Shown here: piece after piece, positions 1 through 14,410 of the stretch
Layout of the letters: the number at the start of each line of letters is the position of its first letter
Numbering within the stretch: position 1 is the first letter of the stretch
NCBI GenBank assembly: GCA_943704425.1
Contig: CALSCP010000498.1
Coordinates: 1-30,904 of the forward strand
Direction: 5' to 3'
Source: Ministeria vibrans ATCC 50519
Lineage: Eukaryota; Opisthokonta; Filasterea
Length of the DNA stretch: 30,904 nt
Notes under the pieces: model-generated
Told to the model about the DNA's origin: nothing
The model's input: the letters and a program-made list of their open reading frames with translations, nothing else
Database searches by the model: none
Translations under genes and position numbers: made by a program

Positions 1-948
<948 letters not shown>

Positions 949-1119
949 CCAAAGCGCAAAAAATCAAAATGAGTTGACAATTAGTCAATTACGCGATCAT
1001 TCGCACAAAGTCGCATTTGATACACCAAATCACCTCAAAAGATAAATAAGATAATCAAGTTCGATCTTTTTTTTTGCCTCTCATCAACCCCCCCCCCTCG
1101 TACTCGATCCAACATAATC
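949..1119. promoter_or_regulatory. Divergent promoter interval, LSM12 / CAP
   Basis: These 171 nt separate the start codons of two diverging genes, so both promoters and 5' UTRs should lie here. The CAP side ends in a pyrimidine-rich leader (T9 at 1067, then C9 at ~1089). No TATA box is evident. Confidence 0.5.
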
Positions 1120-1551
1120 ATGTCTGCCGAGCTCAGCGCCCTTGTTGCTCGCCTGGAAACAGTCGCGGCCCGTCTGGAGAAGGTCGGCGCCGCCGGCGGA
1201 TCGTCCGCGCTCGTTGCCGACGCCGCCTTCCTCGAGCCCTTCCAGGACTACCTCACCACCAAGTTCCAGCCCTACGTCGATCAGAGCAATGCCATTGGCG
1301 GTGACGTTGCTGCTCACGCCGCTCTGGTTCACAACGTAATCCTTTTTTTTTTTTTTTTTAAAAAAAAAAATTTTTTTTTTTTTTTTTTTTTTAAAAAAAA
1401 AATGTTTTTTTTTGTCGTTTCTGACTTTCACTGCTTCACCACTCTGACGCTTTCCTGTGCATCTGCATTTGCCGTGATTGCTCTTTCTCTCTGCGCCGCG
1501 CGTGGGCGTCCAGGGCGTCTACTCCTCACCAGTTCACCTTTGTTCGCTTTT

Positions 1552-1634
<83 letters not shown>

Positions 1635-3456
1635 ATCGCTCTGCTGTTTGCTGCACCCTTAAGAAGCTGTTCCGATTCACATGTGCACATGCTTGATAGC
1701 TATCACCTGCTCTCCGTCTCAAATCCAATTGCGGTTGTGAACTTTTTTTTTTCGTTTTGCTTTTGATTCGTTTGAAAAGTCAAAAAAAAATGTCTTTTGT
1801 CTGGTTTTGCAGCACTTTCCATCTTGCTTGCCATCTCTCAACTCTCTTTCTCTTTCTCTTTCTCTTTCTCTTGATCTTTATCTTGATCTTTCTTTTTTCG
1901 TTTTCGACTTTGTGTTCACTTTGACTCACTCATTCACTTCATTTTTCTGTAGGCGATGAGTGCTCTGGATGCCTTCCTTAAGATGGCGGCCAACAGCAAG
2001 CCTCCGGCTGATCTCGCGGCCGTGTGCAAGCCCATTGCCGAAGCAGTTCAGGCCGTGTCCGAGTTCCGCGACGCCAACCGCCGCAGCAAGCAGTTCAACC
2101 ACCTGAGTGCCATCAGCGAGGGTAAGAGAAAAAGGAGGTGGAAAGAAACAAAGTGATAGGGAGAGAAAGGAGGGGAAAAGAAACAAAGTGATAGAGAAAG
2201 AGAGAGAGGAGGGAGAAAGAAACAAAGGTGAATTAATCTTACTCAATAACGTGTAATTGCGCGAATTCTGTATTAGTCCGTCTATATTTTTTCGTTTTTT
2301 TTTTCTCACTCTAATGATTTTGTAGGAATCTCCTTTATTGGCTGGGTGAGCGTGCCCATGAAGCCCGTGCCGTACTTGGACGAGTGCGCTAACAGCGCCG
2401 AGTTCTACGTGAACCGCGTCATTAAGGAGTTCAAGGAAAGCGACCCTGTCCAGGTGCAGTGGGCTCGTACGTGGATGGGTGCCATCAAGGCGATGGTCGA
2501 GTACGTGACCGACTACCACCGTGCCGGTGTGACGTGGAATGTCAAGAGCGGCGCTGCCGCTTCGGCACCCGCCTCCTCCAAGCCTGCTGCTGCTGCGCCT
2601 GCTGCTGCCAAGCCCGCTGTGGCTGCTGCTGCGCCTGCTGCCGCTGCTGCTGCCAAAAGCGGTCTCTTTGCCGAACTGAGCAAGGGCACTGGCATCACAT
2701 CGGGTCTCAAGAAGGTCGATAAGTCGCAGATGACACACAAGAACCCCGAGTTGCGCGCGACAAGCGTCGTCCCCGCTGCGGCTGCGCCCGCCGCCTCCGC
2801 CGTGGCCAAGAAGGCAGCACCCGTTGCCGACAAGCCTCCGGTGCTGGAGCTGCAGGGCAAGAAGTGGGCTATTGAGTACCAGAAGGATAACAAGAGCATT
2901 GTGCTGGATGACGTGAACCAGAAGCAGACCGTCTACGTGTACAAGTGCACAGGCTCAGTCATCCAGGTCAAGGGCAAGGTCAACCAGATCACGCTTGACT
3001 CGTGCAAGAAGACGGCCATTGTCTTCGATGGCTGCATGGCCTCCTGCGAGATTATCAACTGCCAGAGTGTCCAAGTTCAGGGTACACATTTTATTTTATC
3101 TTTCTTTCCTTTTGTTTTTTACTCCCCTCCTTCACTCACCATTTCACTTTGTCCTCTCTGTCTCTATCATTTTGTTTTTTTCTCACTCACTCCTTTCTCT
3201 CTCTCTCTTGCTGTGTATGTGTGTAGTGCTGAAGAAGTGCCCGACAGTGTCGATCGACAAGACGGACGGTGCACAGGTGTTCCTGTCCAAGGACTCGCTC
3301 GACGCCGAGATCATGTGCGCCAAGTCGTCCGAGATGAACGTGTCCATGCCTAAGGGCGATGACGGCGAGTTCTCCGAAAACTCTCTTCCCGAGATGATGA
3401 AGACGGTCGTCAAGAACGGAAAGCTCGTCACTGAGATCATTGAGCATCTCGGATAA
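1120..3456 (+). CDS. CAP: Adenylyl cyclase-associated protein (CAP/Srv2)
   Basis: Exons 1120-1335, 1953-2121, 2326-3081 and 3227-3456 join to 456 residues, close to the ~475 usual for CAP. CAP recycles cofilin-bound ADP-actin and speeds nucleotide exchange. In order: an N-terminal coiled-coil segment (residues ~1-25), the helical folded domain (~45-205, with the conserved stretch IGWVSVPMKPVPYLDE), an Ala/Pro-rich linker (~210-238), the WH2-like block LFAELSKG...GLKKVDKSQMTHKNP (~241-273), and the CARP beta-helix (~300-456) with KKWAIEYQ and DKTDGAQVFLSK. The linker is alanine-rich and has no uninterrupted polyproline run of the kind that binds profilin in animal and yeast CAP. Intron 1 (617 nt) carries T/A tracts and a CT array. 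An AATAAA lies 25 nt after the stop. Confidence 0.95.
1343..1413. repeat. Alternating T/A homopolymer tracts (potential hairpin)
   Basis: T17, A11, T22, A10, TG and T9 follow one another directly after the first CAP donor site. The blocks are mutually complementary and could fold back. Confidence 0.9.
1555..1633. repeat. (CT)n microsatellite, CAP intron 1
   Basis: An uninterrupted CT dinucleotide run of about 78 bp within CAP intron 1. Confidence 0.95.
2132..2226. repeat. GA-rich repeat with AAGTGATAGAGA cores, CAP intron 2
   Basis: Two reverse-oriented copies of the TCTCTATCACTTTGTTTC core, spaced ~36 bp apart, make up most of CAP intron 2. Confidence 0.85.
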
Positions 3457-3480
3457 GACCACTTCCAGTTTCTCCCCGAA

Positions 3481-3486
3481 AATAAA
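3481..3486 (+). terminator. Poly(A) signal of CAP
   Basis: AATAAA lies 25 nt downstream of the CAP stop codon and before the convergent gene. It is a plausible cleavage/polyadenylation signal. Confidence 0.6.
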
Positions 3487-3558
3487 TACACTCTTCTTCG
3501 CTTCCGCTTACAGCGCCTTTCCTTTCTTCTTCCTTTACAAGTTTACTTTACTAGCCTC

Positions 3559-3665
3559 TCTCTCTCTCTTATCACGTTGTTTCTCCTCTCTCTCTATCAC
3601 TTTGTTTCTTTCTCCTTTCTCTCTCTATCACTTTGTTTCTTTCTCCTTTCTCTCTCTCTCTCTTG
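3559..3665. repeat. CT-rich repeat between convergent CAP and FAD genes
   Basis: Two copies of CTCTATCACTTTGTTTCTTT with CT flanks, ~33 bp apart, lie in the shared 3' spacer, just before the stop of the minus-strand gene at 3676. Confidence 0.85.
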
Positions 3666-3675
3666 CTCATTTGTC

Positions 3676-5513
3676 TCAGTAGTTGAATCGTATGTGAGAG
3701 AGGTGCTCTGCAAATTCTTTGTCTTCGTCTGTTGTTACATTGTCCAGAATGATCTTCGACAATAGTTTCCCTACACGCAACAATCATTATCTTGTGCGTT
3801 CGACTCGACATTATAAATAGGGCCTTACCAGAAGCACAGCAGAGTTTGAAACCGGCAGTGGAATGACCCGTGTTGACAAAGAGATTCGTGAAATTCGTGC
3901 GGGAGACGATGGGCACGCCGTCGACGGTGGTTGGGCGGCGGCCCATCCAAACAGGCGCCTCCTCGATGGCCTTGGGATCGTGGCGGGGCAGGAAGGAGCG
4001 TGTGGCGGTGCGCAGGGCAGCAATTTGAGCGGGTGATGGCTCTTCGTCGCCGGCGCGCGTGACTTCGAGGATGCCTGCGACACGAACGTGCTCGGGGGAG
4101 ACACGGCTCACGTACAGACGCTGTGAGTGGTCGACGACAAGACCGCGCGGGAGGGTCTCGTCGGACGACGACTGCTCGGGGACGTTGAGGGTAAGTGAGT
4201 AGCCGCGCAGAGGGAACTGGTTTACGTTGGTGGCCATCTTCGAGTTGGTGAGCATCTCGGCTGACTCGTTGCCCACACAGCTAATAAACACGTCTGCGCC
4301 AATGTAGCCACGCGAAGTCTTAACGCCCGACACAAACGACTCGTCGCGTTGCGTGATGTACTCGATGCCTTGCACTTCCGTCTCCAGCGACACCTTCACG
4401 CCGTAGCGTCGCTCCATCACACTCACAAGTGCGCGCGCAAAGGACGCACATTCGCCCACCAGGTCATGGTCGTACTCAATGGCACCACACAACTCACCCG
4501 CAACACCCGCCAGACACGGCTCACGCTCTACCGCCTCCTCTACAGAGATCACCCGAGCGCCCACTAGTGCGCGCTCTTCCTCTGTCTGCGCCTCAACGGC
4601 CGCACGCGCCGTGTCAAACGCCGATTGTGATCGGTACACGTCAATGGTGCTGCACACTTGCAAATGTGCCGCCTTGGTAATGCCTTCCTGTTCGGCGACC
4701 CGGAGCAGCTCATTGTATCCGTCAAGAGTGAACCTAATGTACAAGAAAGGAAATGGTTTGAGAGGACGATTCAAAGGCGACGCTGTGCTTGGGTACTGAC
4801 TTGCGAAGGAACTCAGTGCGACTCTCGACTCGTTCTCTTCTCAACGACTGGTACAGGAATTTGAGTCCCCACTCCCAAATGAACGGATTGACGAGAACAT
4901 GCAGCCAGTTGACGGCCATGTACTTGAGCAGCGGGTTGCCTTGCGAGTCACGCTCCGATCGCACCTTGAACATTTCGCCAACGGACGCGCGGTTCGCAAC
5001 GGGTGCATAGCTTCCCAGGCGACAGGCTCCTACACGGACAGAAGAAAGGTTAGGCAAAGACACGCGTGTGTGTGGTGAGAAGTTGCGAAGGGAGTCAGTC
5101 GGCACAGCCAAGTGCAATGAGGCTGAGTGGGCGAAAGGGGGCTACGGGTGGAGCATTGGATCGATGTGGGTCGTAATGCAATGAAGGAGGAGGGGGAGGG
5201 GGGCGCGTGGAAGGGAAAGAAGGGCGCAGGGAGAGAGTGTGAGGTTTGGGATCATGTCACTTGCGCTCTCACCCGCATTCCCCAGACTGGTTTCGCCCGC
5301 AATGTCCTTTCCTCGCTCGATAATATGCACATCCATGCCCTCGCGGGCCAGGTAGTAGGCGGTCGTGACGCCGATGATTCCGCCGCCAAGCACAACGGCC
5401 TTCTGCGGATGCGGGAAGACACTGGGCAGACCCCGACGATGCTGCTGGTAATTTCTGTAGAACACGTAGCCTAGAGCCCCGCCCACAGCGAGTTGCAACT
5501 TTGGGAGTTTCAT
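3676..5513 (-). CDS. FAD-dependent amino-acid dehydrogenase/oxidase, DadA-like
   Basis: Exons 5513-5273, 5029-4801, 4733-3829 and 3770-3676 join in frame to 489 residues. It is a DAO-superfamily flavoenzyme, closest by eye to the D-amino-acid dehydrogenase small subunit (DadA). The dinucleotide motif VVLGGGIIGVTTAYYLAREG (~residues 40-59) ends the first Rossmann strand-helix with ERG after it, then ETSLGNAG. The C-terminal signature is WMGRRPTTVDGVPIV...NLFVNTGHSTAGFKLCCASGKLLS, with the last exon supplying KLLS onward. A hydrophobic stretch at residues ~8-19 followed by basic residues suggests a membrane anchor or mitochondrial targeting. The family oxidises D-amino or other secondary amino acids, passing electrons to quinone or O2; the substrate here is unknown. 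The gene lies 136 nt downstream of an opine dehydrogenase on the same strand and ends tail to tail with CAP. Confidence 0.88.
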
Positions 5514-5649
5514 GTGATATCAAAATTTAATGAAATTTTAATCGTCTGATGAGTGATGATTGACTAGTCTGTCTGTCTTCAGTGTCTTGCGTGAGTTTTT
5601 GTATAACGTGTATTTCTTGTATAGTATATAAGACTCAAGAAAAGTAAAG

Positions 5650-6146
5650 TCAAATCATTTCCTCGACTGTCGTGAACCCCCAGCGCTGCGGTGTAGCAGT
5701 CTCCTTCAAGTCTTTCCCGGCCATCTTTCCGTCTTTGGTCAGATACTCTTTTCCCATATGCTCCTTCAAAGACAAAGAAAAGTTCGTTTAACACTTCCAC
5801 TTCACTTCCCTGTCTCTTTATCATTTTGTATCTTTCTCCCTCCTCTCTGATAAAAAGTATGATAAGGTATGGGATAGTCTGACTGACCTGAGCCCAATAA
5901 ATGAGTTCGTCGACAAAAGGTGTTTCCACTCCCGCAATGAGAGCCATTCCCTTCAGAGTGCACAATCCTACCAAAAAATGAAAATATTTTAACAAAGAAA
6001 GAAACACACAATCAACCAACACGCAACGACAAGAAAAAGGAACTCACCAAAAGGGATATCTTCGCTAAAATAACGATTGGTAAAGTCGGGCACGTGACCA
6101 GCACCACCGGCAACTACCCGTGTAGGCGAGCGCAGTCCCTAAGCAT

Positions 6147-6182
<36 letters not shown>

Positions 6183-7626
6183 GCGGTTTATACTGGCTCA
6201 CTCACTCCTTCCTCTCGTTCATATTGACACTGCATGTGCTCTGTACTTTGTATCCTGAGTTGGAGGTAAATGCAGATTTGACTGTTTCTGGATGTGCAAT
6301 CTGAGTGCCGTAGTTGAACAGAAACCTATAAGAACAAAACAAAACACAAAATTAATAATAATAATTATAATGAATTATAATTAATGATTATAAATTCGAG
6401 AATAATAATAATAATAATAACAATAATAAAAATATTATCGCATACCCTTCGAGAATGGACGGAACAGTATCAAGCACTAAATAAAAAGAGCAAAAAAAAT
6501 GTGATTCAAAAATGAGCCATTCGATGTATAACGTGATTGAGTGCGACTGAATCAGCAAGTAAGTCCACATGAGTATTGACATAGACACCAATGCAAGTAA
6601 GTACGGTTGAGTTCTGGGTGAAGGGCATGGAGAGAGCGCGCGACAAGTTGGTTTTCGTCGCTGAGGCGCTGGAGGAAGGCGGCCGCCTCATCGTCAATGG
6701 TGTCGTAGAAGATGGGGGACTCGGCGAACGTTTCACCCTCTTGCCAGTGTCTGAACAGCGAGTACAGACGCGCCGGGTGGATGATCTATTTGTGTCGTGC
6801 ATTTGTTGTTAAAGGCTTGAGCGACGTGAAGCTAAAATTAGTCGGCGTACTTGATTTGCGGGTTGGAAGATGACTGAGAGAAGATTGGGCAGTGGCGCAA
6901 ATTGAGTGTCTGGCAAAAGTAGGTGCATCAGTGCTGCGCCTTCTTCGGCGCGATCCGCTGGGAAAGCGCCGATGGAAACGCGTTGCTTTTGGCCGAGGAG
7001 GAGTCCCTAAGTGGGTACAATCTTTCTTGGTCAAGGTGCACTTGCACTCACTCACACGCCAATCCTCCTCCGCTGTACCTTCTTGCCATATTCAAGAGTA
7101 CGGCAGTTGTAAGGCATGGGGACGACGCCGAGGACGGAGACGTCGTCACGACCAAGATCTTTGTGGATGTGCTTGCGGGTAATCCAGTGGAAGCCAGGAT
7201 TGCATGGAAAGGAGCAGATCCAAGCGCCTTGCTTGAGGTGCGGCGACACGGCGAGCACAGTCGGCTCCACGGCAAACGCAGGGAGCGGCAAGATCACAAA
7301 GTCCGCCTGAGGCACGACCTCTTGAGGCTTGTTTGAGACGGCGCTGGGATGACCGCGCGGCGCTCGCTTGAAGTGGTCGTCCAGAACAAGTCCGTCCTTG
7401 ATTGCCACCGACAGACGCTCTGCTTCATCCTCAAACGGTGCAAACACCGTCACCTTACAAGGACGTGCCGTGTGGGGTTGCGACGGAGAAGACCAGTGCG
7501 AAGTGTGAGAGTGCGAGGTTTGCGATCAATGGCACTTACATTGAAGCCCAGCGAGCCCAATTGCGCAATGAGAATGTGGGCGGCGTTGCCACCACCACAC
7601 ACACATACAGTCATTTGAGGAGGCAT
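5650..7626 (-). CDS. Opine (octopine/nopaline-type) dehydrogenase
   Basis: Nine exons (7626-7540, 7453-7079, 7006-6851, 6785-6605, 6476-6446, 6325-6247, 6138-6048, 5967-5888, 5763-5650) join in frame to 397 residues, the usual length for the family. The N-terminal Rossmann motif is TVCVCGGGNAAHILIAQLGS (residues ~6-25). The C-terminal NAD/NADP octopine/nopaline dehydrogenase domain includes FTNRYFSEDIPFGLCTLKGM and ends with MGKEYLTKDGKMAGKDL. The family reductively condenses an amino acid with a 2-oxo acid using NAD(P)H, making octopine-like opines and reoxidising NADH under low oxygen. The partner amino acid cannot be read from the sequence. Exon 5 is only 31 nt. A second in-frame ATG at 7614 is an alternative start. 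The ATG is 112 nt from that of the diverging EFTUD2 gene. Confidence 0.88.
6149..6180. repeat. (CA)n microsatellite, opine dehydrogenase intron 6
   Basis: A pure CA dinucleotide run of ~32 bp in the intron between exons 6 and 7. Confidence 0.95.
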
Positions 7627-7738
7627 CTTCCTACTTCGAACACTTCCGACTTTCAGTCACTATGCACAAAAAAGAATGAAACGTTTCGAGTATTCAATAG
7701 ACATCATTCACAGATCACTCAAATTTATTATTGATTCA
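7627..7738. promoter_or_regulatory. 112-nt divergent promoter, opine dehydrogenase / EFTUD2
   Basis: Only 112 nt separate the two start codons, so both promoters and 5' UTRs must share or overlap this interval. The EFTUD2 side is AT-rich just before its ATG. No TATA box is obvious. Confidence 0.55.
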
Positions 7739-8013
7739 ATGGACTTGTCATTATACGACGAGTTTGGCAACTACATTGGGGCGGACGAAGGGAGCGACAG
7801 CGACGATGAGCTTGTAAGCCCAGGGCGTCGTGGGGACGCATCAGCCTCCGCTGCCGACGAGTCCTTCCTGCCGCCCGCGCGCGACGGAATGGTCGCCGAC
7901 GACGACGACGACGACGACGATGATGATGATGATGATGGCTACCATGGCCAGGGTCTCATGGACGAACGCGACGACCATGCCGCCGACGGTACTCACAAGT
8001 CACAAACCTTCTC

Positions 8014-8067
<54 letters not shown>

Positions 8068-10970
8068 GTTCTCCTCGACAATCTCGCGTCTCAGGCCGTT
8101 GTGATGGCTGTTCTGCGGCGGTAGACTTGTGAAGCAGCATGAATAGTCGCTGTGACACTCGTGATGGGACTCTATGACCCTGATACGCGGTGATCCTGCT
8201 CAAAACGTCGTCGAGACTTTTTCACGTCTCCCCTTTTTGTTACCTCTTCTCTTGCCTTGGCAACCTGACTGCTGTCGCCCCTATGCGTCTTTCGATCGAC
8301 TCACCCGGCGCCTGCCTCGCCTATTTGTGTAGAAATCAACGCACAGAACGCCATTGTATTACACGAAGACAAAAAGTACTATTTGACTGCACGCGAGGTG
8401 TACGGCGACGACGTGGAGACGCTCGTCCAGGAGGAGGACACCCAGCCTATCACCAAGCCCATTGTTGAGCCGATCAAGGTAATCGCATTTTCTCTTATGG
8501 TTTTTTTTCTTTGAACAATAATGATAATAATAATATTATTAAATTTTTATTATTAATATTAATAATATTAATATTTTTTGTTTTGTAATGGTTCAGGTGA
8601 AGAAACATGCGTTCCAGGAGGAGTCGCTTCCAGAGACAGTGTACAGCAAAGACTACATGGTGGAGTTGATGGAGATTCCGATGTTGACGCGCAACGTGGC
8701 GTTTCTGGGGCAACTGCATCACGGCAAGACGACCATGATTGATCGGCTTGTCGAACAGGCGCACGCCGTGGACTTTGTCGACAACGAAAATGGCGCACGG
8801 GGTGGCACGTGCAACGTCCGTTTTGCCGACACTCTCATGACCGAACAGGCACGCGGCATGTCTATCAAATCCACTCCTCTCTCATTGCTCCTGCCCGATT
8901 GCAACTCCAAAAATTGGCTCGTCAACATTTTCGATACGCCAGGTAGGCCTCTCTTCACAGTTCAAAGGAGCGAGCTTCATTTGATTTACATTTGTTGGCA
9001 TTGTCAGTTGCTTGTGGATGTTGTCTGTCACTTGTTGACACTGTCAGTTGCTTGTTGATATTGTATTGTCTCCATTCTTTGTTTCTTTCTCTCTATCACT
9101 TTGACTCTCTTTATCTATCACTTCACTTTGTTTCTTTCTCCCTTCTCCCTTTCGTGTTGATCTGCCCTTTCTTCACACACAGACAATTCTTTCTCCTCTC
9201 TCTTTCTCTCTCCTTACCTTACATTATGTTTCTGTCTGGCGTAGGACATGTCAATTTCAGCGACGAAGCGACTGCGTCACTGCGTCTGTGCGACGGCGCT
9301 GTGGTCTTTGTTGATGCAGTCGAGGGAGTCATGATGCAGACGGAACGCATGATCAAGCATGCTCTGCGCGAACGTGTCTCTCTCACCTTCTGCATTAACA
9401 AGGTCGATCGCCTCATTCTTGAGCTTAAGCTGCCTCCCGCCGACGCCTACTTCAAGCTCAGACACACCATTGACGAGATCAACTCCATTCTCGCTGCCAG
9501 TCCCTTTTGCGACGTAGGCGCACACTTTTTTTTTTGTACACAATCGTATTAATCTAGTATTCTCACGCTGTGCATACCATATTTTGTATTTAGGAGCTCG
9601 TGAGCCCCTTGCGCGGCAACGTGTGCTTTGCGGCGGGCGAGTACAACATTGCGTTCACTCTGCACTCGTTTGCACGTCTTTATGCCGAGACGTACGGAGG
9701 CTTTCCCGCCGAGAAGCTTGCTGAGCGACTGTGGGGCGACGTGTACTTCCACGAGCACACACGACGCTTCTCGAAGAAACCCGAGGGCAGCGGCGCCCAA
9801 CGGTCTTTTGTCGAGTTTATCCTGCAGCCGCTGTACAAGTTGGTGGGTGCCGTGGTGGGCGAGTGTGATACGACCTTGCCCGAGACCATGGCCGAGCTGG
9901 GCATCACGCTGAGCAAGAGCGAACTTAAGCTCAATGTGCGCCAGCTTGTCAAGATTGCGGGTGCGCGCTTCTTTGGCGACATGTCATCACTCGTCGACAT
10001 GATTGCCAAGCATGTACCGTCTCCCGAGGTCAATGCCGTGTGCAAGGTTGAACAGACCTACAAGGGCTCGGCCGAGTCGACATTTGCACAGGCATTGCGC
10101 AAGTGTGACAAGGACGGTCCACTAGCCATTCACGTGTCCAAGCTGTACGCGTCGGAGACTGCCGATGCGTTTCATGCGTGCGGTCGTGTCATCAGTGGAA
10201 CGGTGCGTGCTGGTCAGCAGGTACGTGTGCTCGGCGAGGCCTACTCGCTCGACGATGACGAAGACATGAAGGTTGCAACAGTCGGTCATGTGTGGCTGCC
10301 TGTGGGTCGCTACCGCATTGCCGTCGCTCATGCGTGTGCGGGTGCTATTGTGTTGCTCGAGGACGTTGACGCAAGCATTGTCAAGACGGCAACCATTGTC
10401 GATGTCAATGCGCCCGCCGATGTCGACATCTTCCGTCCCCTCTCTTTTGACACCACCGCGACCATCAAGCTCGCCGTCGAGCCCCTCAACCCGTCTGAGT
10501 TGCCTAAACTGCTCGATGGCCTGCGAAAGGTCAACAAGTCGTATCCGTTGCTCACAACCAAAGTGGAGGAAAGTGGCGAGCACGTCATCATCGGTAAAAA
10601 TGCACAACCAAAGTGCACACAATTTGAGTTAACGTGCTATCGATGTAGGGACGGGAGAGATGTACATGGATGCTGTGATGCAAGATTTGCGTGATGTATT
10701 TGCCGACATCGAGATCAAGGTGTCCGATCCCGTTGTGTGCTTTACTGAGACTGGTCAGAAGAATCCAATGTGTCCAAATGTACCAGACTGACCCACACAC
10801 CCCACGCGCACTTTTTTTGCCCTGTGTAGTGGCCGACACGAGTGCCCTGAAGTGCTTTGCGGAGACCCCTAACAAGCGAAACAAACTCACGATGATCACG
10901 GAGCCCCTTGAGAAGGATCTCGCAGAAGATATCGAACGGGGTGTAAGCGAAAGAATCATATACCTTTTTG

Positions 10971-11012
<42 letters not shown>

Positions 11013-12139
11013 TTTTTGCTTTTTTGCTTACTTCTGTTTGCTGTAGAACGTGTCGCTGGCATGGCCGCGCAGTCAAGTATCGTCGTTTTTTCAGACCAAG
11101 TACGAGTGGGATGTACTTGCGGCGCGCAATGTGTGGGCGTTTGGACCTGAACCGCTGACGGGTCCGAATGTCCTCATTGATGACACACTGCCGAGTGAGG
11201 TGGACAAGCGTGCATTGGGTCAGGTACGTGACTCGATTGTGCAAGGCTTCCAGTGGGGTACACGCGAAGGGCCTCTGTGCGACGAGCCCATTCGCAACGT
11301 CAAATTTCGTGTGCTCGATGCGACCATTGCGGACGAGCCCATTGCGCGTGGCGGTGGTCAAATTATCCCGACGGCTCGGCGTGTCGCCTACTCAGCCTTC
11401 CTCATGGCTACTCCTCGGTGAGCGAGCAAAGGGACAATTTTTGAGTCGTTCTCAATTCAACTCATCCTCTAACTCTACCCTGCGTGTGTCTATAATGATT
11501 GTGTAGTCTGATGGAGCCGTACTATTATGTGGAGGTGCAAGCACCTGCCGACTGCGTCACGGCCATTTACACCGTACTCTCCAAGCGCCGTGGGCATGTT
11601 GTACAGGACATTCCCAAAGCCGGTTCGCCTCTCTACACAGTCAAGGTACCAACTATCAAAATATTAGTCATTTAAATGATTAGTATGGGCAGGTTTATTC
11701 TTATTCTTCTGTTAGCTATTATGAATTGTTAATATGAATTATTATGCTCTGTATTTTCTTTTTGTATCATGAATAAATGGGTTGTTATTCTTCTTCTTTT
11801 TCTAATTATTAATTATTTTCATCCTCTTTTTAGGCGTACATTCCTGCGATGGACTCGTTCGGGTTTGAGACAGATCTTCGAACACACACTCAGGGTCAGG
11901 CGTACTGCCAGTCGGTGTTTGATCACTGGCAGATCGTTCCGGGCGATCCGCTTGATCGCTCCATCGTTATTCGTCCGCTCGAGCCCCAGCCGGCGCAGCA
12001 TCTTGCTCGTGAATTTATGATTAAGACGCGTCGTCGCAAGGGACTCGCCGAGGACGTGTCTATCAGCAAGTACTTTGACGACCCCAAGCTTCTCGAGCTT
12101 GCACAACAGGAGCTCGAGGGAATGGGCGGTATGCTTTAG
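7739..12139 (+). CDS. EFTUD2: U5 snRNP GTPase EFTUD2/Snu114
   Basis: Ten exons (7739-7988, 8333-8478, 8597-8942, 9245-9513, 9594-10593, 10649-10753, 10830-10942, 11047-11417, 11507-11645, 11834-12139) join to 1014 residues, in line with human (~970) and yeast (~1010). It is an EF-2-like GTPase of the U5 and tri-snRNP that controls spliceosome activation and disassembly. The N-terminus starts [13 protein letters not shown] and continues into an acidic domain with a run of 12 Asp. GTPase motifs: GQLHHGKT (170-177), DTPG (245-248) and NKVD (299-302). Later blocks match EF-2-type domains [41 protein letters not shown] and [11 protein letters not shown] near the C-terminus. Identification is secure. 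Introns 1 and 7 hold long T runs; intron 3 carries the TATCACTTTG repeat core. Confidence 0.97.
8016..8065. repeat. T50 homopolymer, EFTUD2 intron 1
   Basis: Fifty consecutive T in the 344-nt first intron of EFTUD2. The exact length may be unreliable in the assembly. Confidence 0.95.
9083..9205. repeat. CT-rich repeat with CTCTATCACTTTG core, EFTUD2 intron 3
   Basis: The tract contains CTCTATCACTTTGACTCTC and a second diverged copy (ATCACTTCACTTTGTTTC) within the 302-nt intron 3. Confidence 0.85.
10972..11009. repeat. T38 homopolymer, EFTUD2 intron 7
   Basis: Thirty-eight T followed by shorter G/C-interrupted T runs occupy the polypyrimidine region before the acceptor at 11046. Confidence 0.95.
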
Positions 12140-12381
12140 AGCGATTGATGGGAAGAAGAAAACCACACGCACGCACCAAAAACGGAAGGAAAATGTAGCG
12201 ACTTGAGTGAATGACAGTGAAAAGAAGATTGAGAGATTGAGAGAGAGAGGAGGGTGGAGGAGTAAAGAAGAAGAGCATTTCTTTTCGATTCAGTTTATTG
12301 CATACAAAGAAAGCGCAGGGAGACTACAACAAGCCAAAAGGGTGAAAGAAAAAACACACACGCACAAAACACACAAAAAAA
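12140..12381. other. Shared 3' spacer of EFTUD2 and DEP gene
   Basis: This 242-nt convergent spacer is purine-rich on the plus strand, with a GA run near 12239-12250. The only signal I see is the minus-strand AATAAA. Confidence 0.5.
12294..12299 (-). terminator. Poly(A) signal of DEP gene
   Basis: AATAAA on the minus strand, ~83 nt after the proposed stop at 12382. It supports the proposed 3' end of this gene. Confidence 0.5.

Positions 12382-14410
<2,029 letters not shown>

Noticed and set aside
1120-1662. Long plus-strand ORF running through the T/A tracts and CT array after CAP exon 1
   Set aside because: After residue 72 it encodes only Phe/Lys and Ser/Leu repeats; a gtaatc donor at 1336 ends the exon and the next exon continues the CAP fold.
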